Translations under genes and position numbers: made by a program
Source of the DNA: DASSBG01 sp035703755
Lineage (GTDB): Bacteria; Pseudomonadota; Gammaproteobacteria; Xanthomonadales; Rhodanobacteraceae
NCBI GenBank assembly: GCA_035703755.1
Contig: DASSXP010000180.1
Span: 1-29,580 of the forward strand
Reading direction: 5' to 3'
Length of the DNA: 29,580 nt
Notes under the pieces: model-generated
Databases searched by the model: none
Seen by the model: only the letters and a program-made list of their open reading frames with translations
What the model was told of the DNA's origin: nothing
Shown: positions 1 through 6,725 of the stretch, piece after piece
Layout: each line of letters starts with the position of its first letter
Position numbering within the stretch: the stretch's first letter is position 1

Positions 1-70
1 CGCGCAGCACGGCTTGACTTCCTGACCACGCGGACAACGCGAGCAATGCGGACTGTTCGGGCGCGTTCAT
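1..70 (-). CDS. Unknown protein, N-terminal fragment cut by window edge
   Basis: A minus-strand reading frame begins at ATG 70-68 and stays open to the left edge, giving 23 residues that start MNAPEQSALL. Its start overlaps the stop of the gene at 67-282 in an ATGA junction, which suggests translational coupling in one operon. Too little is present to recognise a family. As element cargo next to an integrase it could be almost anything. The overlap and the open frame are the only evidence. Confidence 0.4.
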   Translation of the reverse strand, partial: MNAPEQSALLALSAWSGSQAVLR

Positions 71-282
71 GCCACACCCTCCGCCCGCTCCACCAGAAAC
101 AGGCGGTATTGCAGGATGGATTCAACGGCATGGCGGATTTCGGGATGCTGGCGCGCTTCGGCAGCGGTGATGGTCAGGGCGCCCGTGTCGGTGCGCAGGG
201 TGAAGCCGTGCGCCATCGCGGGCAGGTGGCGGGACAGGGCAATGCGTTCGGCGAACGCGACAGTTTGCGGGTTGCAGTTCAT
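67..282 (-). CDS. Small hypothetical protein of the element (71 aa)
   Basis: A 71-residue protein starting MNCNPQTVAF. The start at 282 is chosen because AGAGGA lies 8 bases upstream of the ATG; the longer in-frame start at 396 lacks this. There is no signal peptide or membrane segment. The centre (about 27-40) has alternating hydrophobic residues suggesting beta strands, and the C-terminus (about 41-67) looks helical. The stop overlaps the start of the next gene to the left (ATGA), so the two are probably co-translated. I do not recognise the family; small unassigned genes are common near integrases on islands. A terminator-like hairpin (449-477) and repeated GTTCTCAA boxes lie upstream. Confidence 0.5.
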   Translation of the reverse strand: MNCNPQTVAFAERIALSRHLPAMAHGFTLRTDTGALTITAAEARQHPEIRHAVESILQYRLFLVERAEGVA

Positions 283-319
283 GGCGGTTTTCCTCTTCGA
301 TTCGGGAACCCGTCGCCAC

Positions 320-502
320 GTTCTCAAACCATGGTGGCGGGCGTCGCGGGTTGAGAACCGGGGAAAAGGCAAACCGGCAGGGCCGAAGCCCTCCACGCGA
401 CACCCGCCATTGAACCGGCCGGCATCGCGCCAGCCCGAAACCGGGCAGAAAAAAGCGCCGGCTTCGGTGCGGCGCTTGCGCGCCTATTCCTCGGGTTCTC
501 AA
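320..502. repeat. Three GTTCTCAA boxes, two as an inverted pair
   Basis: GTTCTCAA occurs at 320-327 and 495-502, and its exact reverse complement TTGAGAAC at 351-358. The first two form a perfect 8-bp inverted repeat with a 23-bp spacer, 38-76 bp upstream of the start codon of the gene at 67-282. This is where an operator would be expected, but no regulator is visible in the window. The rest of 283-582 (300 bases) holds no gene I can support. Confidence 0.4.
449..477 (-). terminator. Intrinsic terminator, minus strand
   Basis: A 7-bp GC-rich stem (454-460 with 470-476) and a 9-base loop are followed on the minus strand by six U residues (complement of A449-A454). It lies about 375 bases downstream of the integrase stop and upstream of the small gene at 67-282. 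It probably ends the integrase transcript and insulates the next operon. Confidence 0.65.
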
Positions 503-582
503 GCCCGGCTGCCATGTAGGGCAGCGCGGTCAGCATGCGCCGGGGCGTGGTGCGGTGTCAAGCGGTGCGGTATGCTCCGGGC

Positions 583-843
583 ATGGCCAGTGCAATCGTA
601 CCTGTTACGCCAACAGTCGCGTATTACCGCGCTTTGCGTGCGCCGCGCGCGGCGCTTGGCGTGCGGCATTCGGTGCGCTGGCCCGCAGCCGTCACGTTTG
701 CGGCATCGTGGATTTTCATCAACGCGCTTGTTGGCATAACGTCTTTGCTGTTCCTCGCGCTATTGGTAGCGGCTCCATGGTTTTTCGCGTTCTTGCTTTT
801 GTTGTCGAGCTTCGGGCCATGCCAAAGCGGAAACGGCCGATAG
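583..843 (+). CDS. Possible small membrane protein (86 aa)
   Basis: An 86-residue frame starting MASAIVPVTP. Residues about 1-34 are basic and polar; about 35-78 are strongly hydrophobic and could form two membrane helices with a short turn near the Pro-Trp at 65-66. The tail is short and polar. It ends 9 bp before the convergent integrase stop (853) and fills the gap without overlapping. The ribosome-binding site is weak, and no homologous family is recognised. In GC-rich DNA a chance frame of this size is possible, so it is only a candidate. Confidence 0.33.
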   Translation: MASAIVPVTPTVAYYRALRAPRAALGVRHSVRWPAAVTFAASWIFINALVGITSLLFLALLVAAPWFFAFLLLLSSFGPCQSGNGR

Positions 844-852
844 CCGTCACCA

Positions 853-2067
853 TCACGCCTTGCGCTTGATCGGCACCACGTCCGCGCCTTTGCGCAGCGC
901 GTCCAGATAGTCCGCCCATGCCTGCATCATCTTGCGTCGCTCGGGCAGGTACTGCGCCCGGTTGTAGACGGCTCGAACCTTGTTGCGTTCGGCGTGGGCA
1001 AGCTGGCGCTCGATCACGTCCGGCGCCCATCCCTGTTCATTCAACAGGGTTGACGCCAGCGCCCGGAAGCCGTGGCCGGTCATGGTGTCCTTGTCGAAGC
1101 CCAGCCGGCGCAACGCGGCGTTGACGGTGTTTTCGCTCATGGGACGGCCGGGCGTGCGCAGGCCGGGGAACACGTAGCGGCCGGCGCCGGTCAGGGGCTG
1201 CAACTTCCGCAGGATCGCCACGGCTTGCGATGCCAGCGGCACGACGTGCGCCTCTCGCATCTTCATTTTGCCGGCCGGTATCCGCCACTCGCCGGCAACG
1301 AGGTCAAGCTCCGTCCATTCCATCGCCCGCAGGTTGCCGGGCCGTGCGAACAACAACGGCGACAGCCTCAGCGCCGCCGCCGTGGTCGGCTGACCAACGT
1401 AGCCGGCCAGCGCCCGCAACAGACCAGCCACTTGTGCCGGATCGGTGACGGCTGCGCGCGGGGTTGAAACGACGGGCGCCAGTGCGCCGCGCAGGTCGGC
1501 GGTAGGGTCGCGTTCGGCGCGGCCGGTGGCGATGGCGTAGCGGAACACCTGCCCGATGCGGGCCTTCACCCGGTGCGCCGTCTCATTCGTGCCGGTCGCC
1601 TCAATCTTGCGCAACAGGGCCAGGACTTCCGGCGCCGTGATTTCCACCAGCGGCCGCGCGTGCAGCGGCTGGGCAAGCCGCACCTGCCATTCGGCCTTGG
1701 CGCGCGTGACCGGCGCCATGCTCGGGCGTTGTTTGGCTAGCCATTCGGCGACGACGGCGCCGAAGGTGTTGGCAGCGGCCTTTGCCTGCTCCGCTTTCTG
1801 CGCCCGGCGCACCTCGCCGGGGTCGGTGCCGTTCGCCAGCAGTCGCCGCGCATCGTCGCGCAGGGCGCGCGCCTCACGTAAGCCGGTGGCAGGGTACTGC
1901 CCCAACGACAGCCGCTTTTCCTTGCCGGCTATGCGGTACTTCCAGCGCCACAGCTTGCCACCAGCGGGGGACACTTCCAGATACAAGCCGCCGCCATCGG
2001 CGAGCCGGCAGGGCGTGGGCTGGGGCTTGGCGTTGCGTATCGCGGTATCGGTCAGCATTGGGGGCAT
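853..2067 (-). CDS. P4-type tyrosine integrase
   Basis: A site-specific recombinase of 404 residues that would integrate and excise the element by cutting and rejoining DNA at the tRNA-Leu attachment site. The N-terminus (about 4-85) is the DUF4102-like arm-binding domain typical of P4 integrases (LTDTAIRNAKP, then DGGGLYLEV). Residues about 100-190 are the SAM-like core-binding domain, and about 210-395 the catalytic domain with R242 in ARPGNLR, H332-x-x-R335, H358 and the tyrosine nucleophile Y368 in AVYNRA. The set is complete, so it is probably active. The start at 2067 has AGGAAA just upstream. A longer frame to 2187 would run into a terminator hairpin and is rejected. The start codon lies within a copy of the ATGCCCCC iteron, which suggests control of its own expression. 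Confidence 0.95.
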   Translation of the reverse strand: MPPMLTDTAIRNAKPQPTPCRLADGGGLYLEVSPAGGKLWRWKYRIAGKEKRLSLGQYPATGLREARALRDDARRLLANGTDPGEVRRAQKAEQAKAAANTFGAVVAEWLAKQRPSMAPVTRAKAEWQVRLAQPLHARPLVEITAPEVLALLRKIEATGTNETAHRVKARIGQVFRYAIATGRAERDPTADLRGALAPVVSTPRAAVTDPAQVAGLLRALAGYVGQPTTAAALRLSPLLFARPGNLRAMEWTELDLVAGEWRIPAGKMKMREAHVVPLASQAVAILRKLQPLTGAGRYVFPGLRTPGRPMSENTVNAALRRLGFDKDTMTGHGFRALASTLLNEQGWAPDVIERQLAHAERNKVRAVYNRAQYLPERRKMMQAWADYLDALRKGADVVPIKRKA

Positions 2068-2150
2068 TTTCCTTTCCCCCGGCTCGGATTCTGGGGGCAT
2101 GCCCCCAATTATGCCCCCAAATGCCCCCGGATGTAGCCGGATGCCCCCGG
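2060..2150. repeat. Phased ATGCCCCC iterons upstream of the integrase
   Basis: Five head-to-tail units beginning ATG lie at 2099-2110, 2111-2120, 2121-2130, 2131-2140 and 2141-2150, with steps of 12, 10, 10 and 10 bp. Four carry the exact 8-mer ATGCCCCC; the 2131 unit is degenerate (ATGTAGCC). Two exact inverted copies (GGGGGCAT) lie at 2060-2067, covering the integrase ATG, and at 2093-2100, which makes a palindrome at 2093-2106. The spacing puts the units on one face of the helix. Integrase arm sites or the operator of a directionality factor are the obvious candidates. Confidence 0.65.
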
Positions 2151-2173
2151 AGCCTATAAAACCACCCGGCCAC

Positions 2174-2199
2174 AAAAAACCCCGCAAATCGCGGGGTTT
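2174..2199 (-). terminator. Intrinsic terminator between tRNA-Leu and the integrase
   Basis: A stem of about 8 bp (2178-2185 with 2191-2198, loop AAATC) is followed on the minus strand by six U residues (complement of A2174-A2179). It lies 45 bp past the tRNA 3' end and would stop the secG/tRNA-Leu transcript before the integrase gene. Confidence 0.8.
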
Positions 2200-2243
2200 C
2201 GTGCGGTTTCTCGGGCCTTGCTGGATGCCCTGAAACCCTTATG

Positions 2244-2328
2244 TGGTGCCCAAGGGGGGACTCGAACCCCCACGGAGTTACCCGCTACCACCTCAAGGTA
2301 GTGCGTCTACCAATTCCGCCACCTGGGC
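2244..2328 (-). tRNA. tRNA-Leu (GAG)
   Basis: An 85-base class II tRNA with an encoded CCA end (2244-2246). The 7-bp acceptor stem is GCCCAGG with CUUGGGC, allowing one G-U pair, and the discriminator is A. The anticodon stem is CTACC/GGTAG around the loop TTGAGGT, giving anticodon GAG, which reads CUC and CUU. A short variable arm and the T-loop TTCGAGTC are present. It sits after secG as in many gammaproteobacteria. Its 3' end is the likely integration site of the neighbouring element; the tRNA has kept a complete 3' end. Confidence 0.96.
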
Positions 2329-2346
2329 AATGCTTGAAATTGTAAT

Positions 2347-2802
2347 CTACTTCTGGCCGGATGCAGCAGCCGCGGTCGATGCTTTGGCCGGCTGTGCGGC
2401 CGGCACGTCGGCCGCAGCCGGTTTGGCGCTGGACGCGGACGCGGCCGGCGCGGTCGGCACCGCCACTGGCACATCGCTGCTCGGCGCCTTGGCCGCGGTG
2501 GAAGCGGTAGCGGCCTGCGCGGCAACACCGGCCATCACGCCCAGGCTTTGATCCGGGCCTTTGTGGCGCGTGTGACCAAGGTACATGCCCATCGCCAAAC
2601 TCAAGAGAAAGAACAGACCCGCCAGCACGGCGGTGGCCCGTGACAGAAAGGTGGCCGACCCACGCGCGCCGAACACGGTGCCCGAGGCACCGCCGCCGAA
2701 GCTCGAACCGGCATCGGCACCCGCGCCACGCTGCATCAGGATCAGCACGATCATGGCGGCAGCAATGAGGATGTTGAAAACGCTGAAAATGGTGAAAATC
2801 AT
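2347..2802 (-). CDS. secG: Preprotein translocase subunit SecG
   Basis: The small SecYEG channel subunit, which aids SecA-driven protein export across the inner membrane. Two membrane helices (about 2-23 and 55-75) flank the family's Gly-rich cytoplasmic loop with QRGAGADAGSSFGGG (24-38). After the second helix the protein continues for about 75 residues of low-complexity Ala, Pro and Ser sequence (85-151), so it is longer than the 110-residue E. coli protein. The tail could be a disordered extension. The gene starts 9 bp after tpiA and is followed by tRNA-Leu, a known order in this class. Identification is firm; the role of the tail is unknown. Confidence 0.95.
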   Translation of the reverse strand: MIFTIFSVFNILIAAAMIVLILMQRGAGADAGSSFGGGASGTVFGARGSATFLSRATAVLAGLFFLLSLAMGMYLGHTRHKGPDQSLGVMAGVAAQAATASTAAKAPSSDVPVAVPTAPAASASSAKPAAADVPAAQPAKASTAAAASGQK

Positions 2803-2811
2803 GGTAATCCG

Positions 2812-3579
2812 CTAGGGCTGCGCAGGCTGCGCTGCCCGGCATATGGCCAGAAAATCGGTGGCGGTCAGGGCGGCTCCGCCGATCAAACCACCGTCCACGT
2901 CCTCGTTGGCAAACAGCGCGCCGGCATTGTCCGGTTTGACGCTGCCGCCATAAAGGATGCGGGTCATCTGTGCAAGTTTAACATCACACGTAGCCAGTTG
3001 GCTACGGATCAATGCATGGACTTGCTGTACTTGCTCCGGGCTGGCCGTGCGACCGGTGCCAATGGCCCACACCGGCTCGTAGGCAACCACGGCACCGGCC
3101 CACGCCGTCGCGTCACTGACCGCCAGCACGGCGGCCAGCTGAGCCGCAATGACCTCAGCGGTCGCGCCCTGCTCGCGTACCGCCAGACTCTCGCCCACGC
3201 ACAACACCGGCTTCACACCGGCGGCAGCGGCGGCCACGAACTTGGCGGCTACCAACTCATTGGATTCATGGTGATACTGGCGGCGCTCGGAATGCCCCAC
3301 CAGCACGTAGTCGCAACCGACATCAACCAGCATCCCGGCGGACACTTCGCCGGTATAGGCCCCGGTGCCGGCGTGCGCGCTCACATCCTGCGCGCCCACA
3401 CCCAGACCCGCCATTGCCTGATCGGACTTCAGCGCGGCAATGTAGGGATACGGCGGACACACCACCACCTCGACACCGTCCGGGCGTTGCGCCGCCACGG
3501 CTGCGGCGAGGCTGGCCGCCATCGCCCGCGAACCGTGCATTTTCCAATTGCCTGCCACCAGTGGCGTGCGCTGAGTCAT
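2812..3579 (-). CDS. tpiA: Triosephosphate isomerase
   Basis: Interconverts dihydroxyacetone phosphate and glyceraldehyde 3-phosphate in glycolysis and gluconeogenesis (cytoplasmic TIM barrel, dimer). At 255 residues it has the normal length. The catalytic residues are all visible: N11 and K13 in GNWKMHG, H96 in VGHSERR and E168 in AYEPVWAIGTG. The phosphate-binding motifs YGGSV (210-214) and GGLIGGAAL (230-238) are also present. It lies directly upstream of secG in one minus-strand transcription unit. The 247-bp gap on its upstream side contains a perfect 10-bp inverted repeat (3707-3736) but no gene. Confidence 0.98.
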   Translation of the reverse strand: MTQRTPLVAGNWKMHGSRAMAASLAAAVAAQRPDGVEVVVCPPYPYIAALKSDQAMAGLGVGAQDVSAHAGTGAYTGEVSAGMLVDVGCDYVLVGHSERRQYHHESNELVAAKFVAAAAAGVKPVLCVGESLAVREQGATAEVIAAQLAAVLAVSDATAWAGAVVAYEPVWAIGTGRTASPEQVQQVHALIRSQLATCDVKLAQMTRILYGGSVKPDNAGALFANEDVDGGLIGGAALTATDFLAICRAAQPAQP

Positions 3580-3706
3580 GAGCCGTCACCCGCATCAAGA
3601 GCCGCGCAGCATAGCGGCCACTTCGGGCGCGCTCAAGGGGCAGACCAGTCAACGCCGCGTTCTTCTTTGCGCAGACAAGCCGCCAGCATTTCACGCGCTG
3701 CACCAA

Positions 3707-3736
3707 TCCGACCAGTGCCGACAGGTACTGGTCGGA
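3707..3736. repeat. Perfect 10-bp inverted repeat in the oxygenase-tpiA gap
   Basis: TCCGACCAGT (3707-3716) is matched exactly by ACTGGTCGGA (3727-3736) around a 10-base spacer. No U-run follows on either strand, so it is not an ordinary terminator. An operator for tpiA-secG or an RNA hairpin between the oxygenase and tpiA are both possible. The rest of 3580-3826 shows nothing else I can name. Confidence 0.4.
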
Positions 3737-3826
3737 AGGCGGCGCGCCAGCACGGCAGCGCCTGTGAAAAATTCACCCGCCGCCAGCAACGGCGTCCGCA
3801 GCGGGCGGGCGATTTTCCGCCGCCAC

Positions 3827-4762
3827 TCAGATCAAGCGAATTTCGCGCAAGCGCTGTTGCAGGTATTCGTGCGCCGTGATCGAGGTGCCGTAGCGGCTGG
3901 GGTTGTCGGTGCTGACGCATTCGGGCAAGGGATCGAGCACCACGTCCGGGTTCGGGTGCAGAAAGAACGGTACCGAATAGCGCGGCTGGCGCGCGGCGTC
4001 GCCCGGCGGATTGACCACGCGGTGGGTGGTGGACGGGTACACGTGGTTGCTCAAGCGTTGCAGCATGTCGCCGATGTTGACCACGATGGCATCGCCTTCG
4101 GTGGTGATTGGCAGCCAGTCGCCCTCGCGGGTCAGGACTTCCAGCCCGGCATTGCTGGCACCAACCAGCAAGGTGATGAAGTTGATGTCCTCGTGCGCGC
4201 CGGCGCGGACGTTGGGCACCTCGGCATCCAGAATCGGCGGGTAATGAATTGGCCGCAGGATCGAGTTGCCGAAGTCGGTCTTGTCCTCGAACCAGTTCTC
4301 GGCCAGTCCGATGTGCAAGGCCAGCGCCCGCAGCACCCGCGTGCCAAGCGCATCCAGCGCCTGATACAGGCCGTAGGCGTACTGCTTGAAATCCGTCACC
4401 TCGGCCGGCCACAGGTTGGGGGCCATCTCGCTGGCGTATTTGGAACCCGGCGGCAGTTCGCGGCCGACATGCCAGAACTCCTTGAGATCAGGGAACTGGC
4501 TGTCCTTGGCGGTTTCCACCTTGAACGGGGTGTAGCCCCGCGCACCGCCGCCACCGGCAACGTGATATTTCTGCTTGACCTCGGCCGGCAGCGCGAAAAA
4601 CGCCTTGAACGCGCCGTAGGCGTGGCCGATCAGTTCCGCCGACACGCCATGGTGGCTGATGCAGCAGAAACCGAATTCGCGGTAGGCGGCGCCGATTTCG
4701 GCGACAAAGGCATCGCGGTCGCTGTCGTAGCGGCGCATGTCGAGGGTAGGTACGTGCTTCAT
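3827..4762 (-). CDS. Isopenicillin N synthase-like Fe(II) oxygenase
   Basis: A 311-residue member of the isopenicillin N synthase/2-oxoglutarate-Fe(II) dioxygenase family. The N-terminal DIOX_N-type region (about 5-115) includes FGFCCISHHGV. The C-terminal jelly-roll carries the iron triad H190-x-D192 (AHEDINF) and H247 (TTHRV), followed by R261-x-S263 (RYSVPFFLHP), the usual 2-oxoglutarate carboxylate clamp. The triad is complete, so it is probably an active oxidase or hydroxylase. Plant and bacterial relatives act on very different small molecules, and no biosynthetic partners are nearby, so the substrate cannot be named. It lies between the small membrane protein and tpiA, on the same strand, with gaps of 173 and 247 bp that could hold separate promoters. 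Confidence 0.88.
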   Translation of the reverse strand: MKHVPTLDMRRYDSDRDAFVAEIGAAYREFGFCCISHHGVSAELIGHAYGAFKAFFALPAEVKQKYHVAGGGGARGYTPFKVETAKDSQFPDLKEFWHVGRELPPGSKYASEMAPNLWPAEVTDFKQYAYGLYQALDALGTRVLRALALHIGLAENWFEDKTDFGNSILRPIHYPPILDAEVPNVRAGAHEDINFITLLVGASNAGLEVLTREGDWLPITTEGDAIVVNIGDMLQRLSNHVYPSTTHRVVNPPGDAARQPRYSVPFFLHPNPDVVLDPLPECVSTDNPSRYGTSITAHEYLQQRLREIRLI

Positions 4763-4935
4763 GCTGTGCTCCAGGTTGACGTGCGGTCAGCTATTCCCGC
4801 CACCGCAGGGACGGGGCGCATCGGGCCAATCCTTGGCGACCTGGTGCAGGCACCGCGATTGCGGCGCCAGCGTGGTTCACGAGCGTACGCGGCCGATTCT
4901 ACGGCAGATTTCCGTCCATCGACCAGCCGGGGCCA

Positions 4936-5283
4936 TCACGCATGGCTGGCCACACCGCCGCGTTGCCAGACGGCACGTAGTTGCAGCAAGCACGCCTCCA
5001 GGATGGCCGGACCCACGCCGCCATTGCGCCGCAACCAACGCCGGGCAGGAGCCACCGCGTGCCGCTGGGCGGCATGCCAGGCGGGCAACAACCATTGTCG
5101 ACCCAGCACTGCCAGCATCAGGGCGAACTGCGCATCCAGCAACAAGGCCAGCGCATCCAGCGACATGGCATCGAGCGTCAAAGCCAGATGCCAGGTCTCC
5201 GGCTGCAGCAACAAGACCACCAGCACCAGCACCGCCAGGCACTTGAACGCGCGGGAGCGCCAATCACTGTTGAATTTCTGCAT
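4936..5283 (-). CDS. Small membrane protein after glmM (115 aa)
   Basis: Starts 18 bp after the glmM stop at ATG 5283, with AGGAA and GAGG upstream; an in-frame TTG at 5301 is a poorer alternative. The N-terminus is short and basic, followed by a clear hydrophobic helix (about 13-28). A second hydrophobic stretch (about 45-67) is rich in Leu and Ala. The C-terminal third is basic (RRWLRR) and then helical. I do not recognise a family. Its position suggests co-transcription with glmM. A role at the membrane is likely from composition only. Confidence 0.6.
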   Translation of the reverse strand: MQKFNSDWRSRAFKCLAVLVLVVLLLQPETWHLALTLDAMSLDALALLLDAQFALMLAVLGRQWLLPAWHAAQRHAVAPARRWLRRNGGVGPAILEACLLQLRAVWQRGGVASHA

Positions 5284-5301
5284 CCCTCGGATTCCTGTCA
5301 A

Positions 5302-6657
5302 TCAACTTTGCATTTGCGCGGCCGCTTCCACGGCCGCCGCCAGGCGCGCAGAGAGCCGATCCACTTCAGCCGCATCGGCCGCCTCGATGGTCACCCGCAC
5401 CACCGGCTCGGTACCGGATGGCCGCAACACCACGCGACCGCGACCGGCCAATTCGGCCTGCACGTCCGCCAGGGCCTGCTGTACCCCGGACGCCGCCACC
5501 GCGACCGCCCCCCGGCCGCGAATACGCACATTGCGGGTCACCTGCGGCAATTTGATCAGCCCGCGGCGGGCGTGCGCCAAGTCCTCACCCTGCCGCGTCA
5601 GTGCTTCCAGCACCGCCAACGCCGCCACAATGCCATCGCCGGTACTGGCGCGATCCAGACACAACAAATGTCCCGAGGTCTCGCCGCCCAGTACGCCACC
5701 TTGCTCCTTGAGGCCCTGCAGGACGTGACGGTCGCCGACCCTGGCACGCAGAAACGGCACCCCCAGCTCATCCAGCGCGCGCTCCAGCCCGAAGTTGCTC
5801 ATCAAGGTGCCAACCAGCGGCCCCTGCAAACGGCCACCCGCCTGCCAGTCTCGCGCCAGCACGTACAAGAGATCGTCGCCATCGGCCAGCACGCCGTGGC
5901 GGTCGACCATCTGCACGCGGTCGCCGTCGCCATCGAAGGCAATCCCGAGATCCGCGCCCTGCTCCAGCACCGCCGCCTGCAGCGCCTCGGGATGGGTCGA
6001 GCCCACCCCACGATTGATGTTGAAGCCATCGGGCGTGCAGCCAAGCAGGTTGACGGTTGCACCAAGCTCCCGGAACACCTTCGGCGCCACCTGATAGGTC
6101 GCGCCATGCGCGCAATCCAGCACGATACGCTGTCCCTTGAGGGTGAAGTCCGGCGCCACCGTGGATTTGCAGTATTCGGCGTAGCGGGCGCCGGCATCCT
6201 CGACCCGCACCGCCTTGCCCAGCTCCTCGCCGGCCACGGTGGTGAAGGCGCGCTCCAGCTCATCTTCGATGGCCGCCTCCACCGCGTCCGGCAGCTTCTC
6301 GCCGCTGGCGCCGAAAAACTTGATGCCGTTGTCCTGATAGGGATTGTGCGAGGCGCTGATGACGATGCCGGCATTGGCGCGCAGGCTGCGCGTCAGCCAG
6401 GCCACCGCCGGGGTCGGCACCGGGCCCAACAGGCGCACATCAGCACCGGCCGCAACCAGGCCGGCTTCCAGTGCCGACTCGAACATGTAGCCGGAAACCC
6501 GGGTGTCCTTGCCGATCACGACCGTGGCCCGGCCTTGCGCATCACCCAGCACTTTGCCGGCGGCGCGCCCGAGCTTCAGCATCAACTCGGCCGTGACCGG
6601 CCACTCACCGACCCGGCCGCGGATGCCATCGGTACCGAAATACTTGCGCTCGCTCAC
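5302..6657 (-). CDS. glmM: Phosphoglucosamine mutase
   Basis: Converts glucosamine 6-phosphate to glucosamine 1-phosphate, on the route to UDP-GlcNAc for peptidoglycan and lipopolysaccharide. At 451 residues it matches the family (E. coli 445). It has the N-terminal RKYFGTDGIRG, the active-site phosphoserine S103 in SASHNPYQDNG, the Mg-binding loop DGDGDR (242-247) and the C-terminal phosphate-binding RPSGTEP. The start is GTG at 6657, matching the conserved N-terminus, with AGGAA upstream; the frame runs further to 6801 but that part overlaps bpt and is not conserved. It is divergent from bpt with 68 bp between starts, so both promoters must be packed there. folP, its usual upstream partner, is absent. 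Confidence 0.98.
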   Translation of the reverse strand: MSERKYFGTDGIRGRVGEWPVTAELMLKLGRAAGKVLGDAQGRATVVIGKDTRVSGYMFESALEAGLVAAGADVRLLGPVPTPAVAWLTRSLRANAGIVISASHNPYQDNGIKFFGASGEKLPDAVEAAIEDELERAFTTVAGEELGKAVRVEDAGARYAEYCKSTVAPDFTLKGQRIVLDCAHGATYQVAPKVFRELGATVNLLGCTPDGFNINRGVGSTHPEALQAAVLEQGADLGIAFDGDGDRVQMVDRHGVLADGDDLLYVLARDWQAGGRLQGPLVGTLMSNFGLERALDELGVPFLRARVGDRHVLQGLKEQGGVLGGETSGHLLCLDRASTGDGIVAALAVLEALTRQGEDLAHARRGLIKLPQVTRNVRIRGRGAVAVAASGVQQALADVQAELAGRGRVVLRPSGTEPVVRVTIEAADAAEVDRLSARLAAAVEAAAQMQS

Positions 6658-6725
6658 GGCGGCGATTTCCTGTGGAAAAGGGTGCAAGATTGCCAGAGTC
6701 GGCGCGCGCGGGCCACAATCGGCGC

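Larger units (their letters stand above)
1..2243. mobile_element. End of an integrative element in tRNA-Leu (partial)
   Basis: A P4-type tyrosine integrase (853-2067, minus) starts 176 bp from the CCA end of a tRNA-Leu gene and reads away from it. This is the usual layout of islands that insert at tRNA 3' ends. The tRNA 3' end (about 2244-2271) is the inferred attachment core, and the element extends left past the window edge. No second copy of the tRNA 3' end is visible in 1-2243, so the other junction must lie outside. In related gammaproteobacteria secG and tRNA-Leu are followed by rimP-nusA, which is missing here as expected if the element sits at this site. Cargo inside the window is limited to small unknown genes. 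The boundary is inferred and has not been compared with an empty site. Confidence 0.6.

Noticed and set aside
116..739. A 207-codon plus-strand frame near the left edge
   Set aside because: It overlaps the better supported minus-strand small gene and a terminator, and is Arg/Ala-rich with no motif.
2068..2187. N-terminal extension of the integrase frame
   Set aside because: It runs through the iteron array and into the terminator hairpin, while AGGAAA precedes the ATG at 2067.
3578..5728. A 716-codon plus-strand frame opposite tpiA, the oxygenase and glmM
   Set aside because: It is antisense to three firmly identified genes, has Arg/Gln/His-rich composition typical of shadow frames in GC-rich DNA and no recognisable motif.
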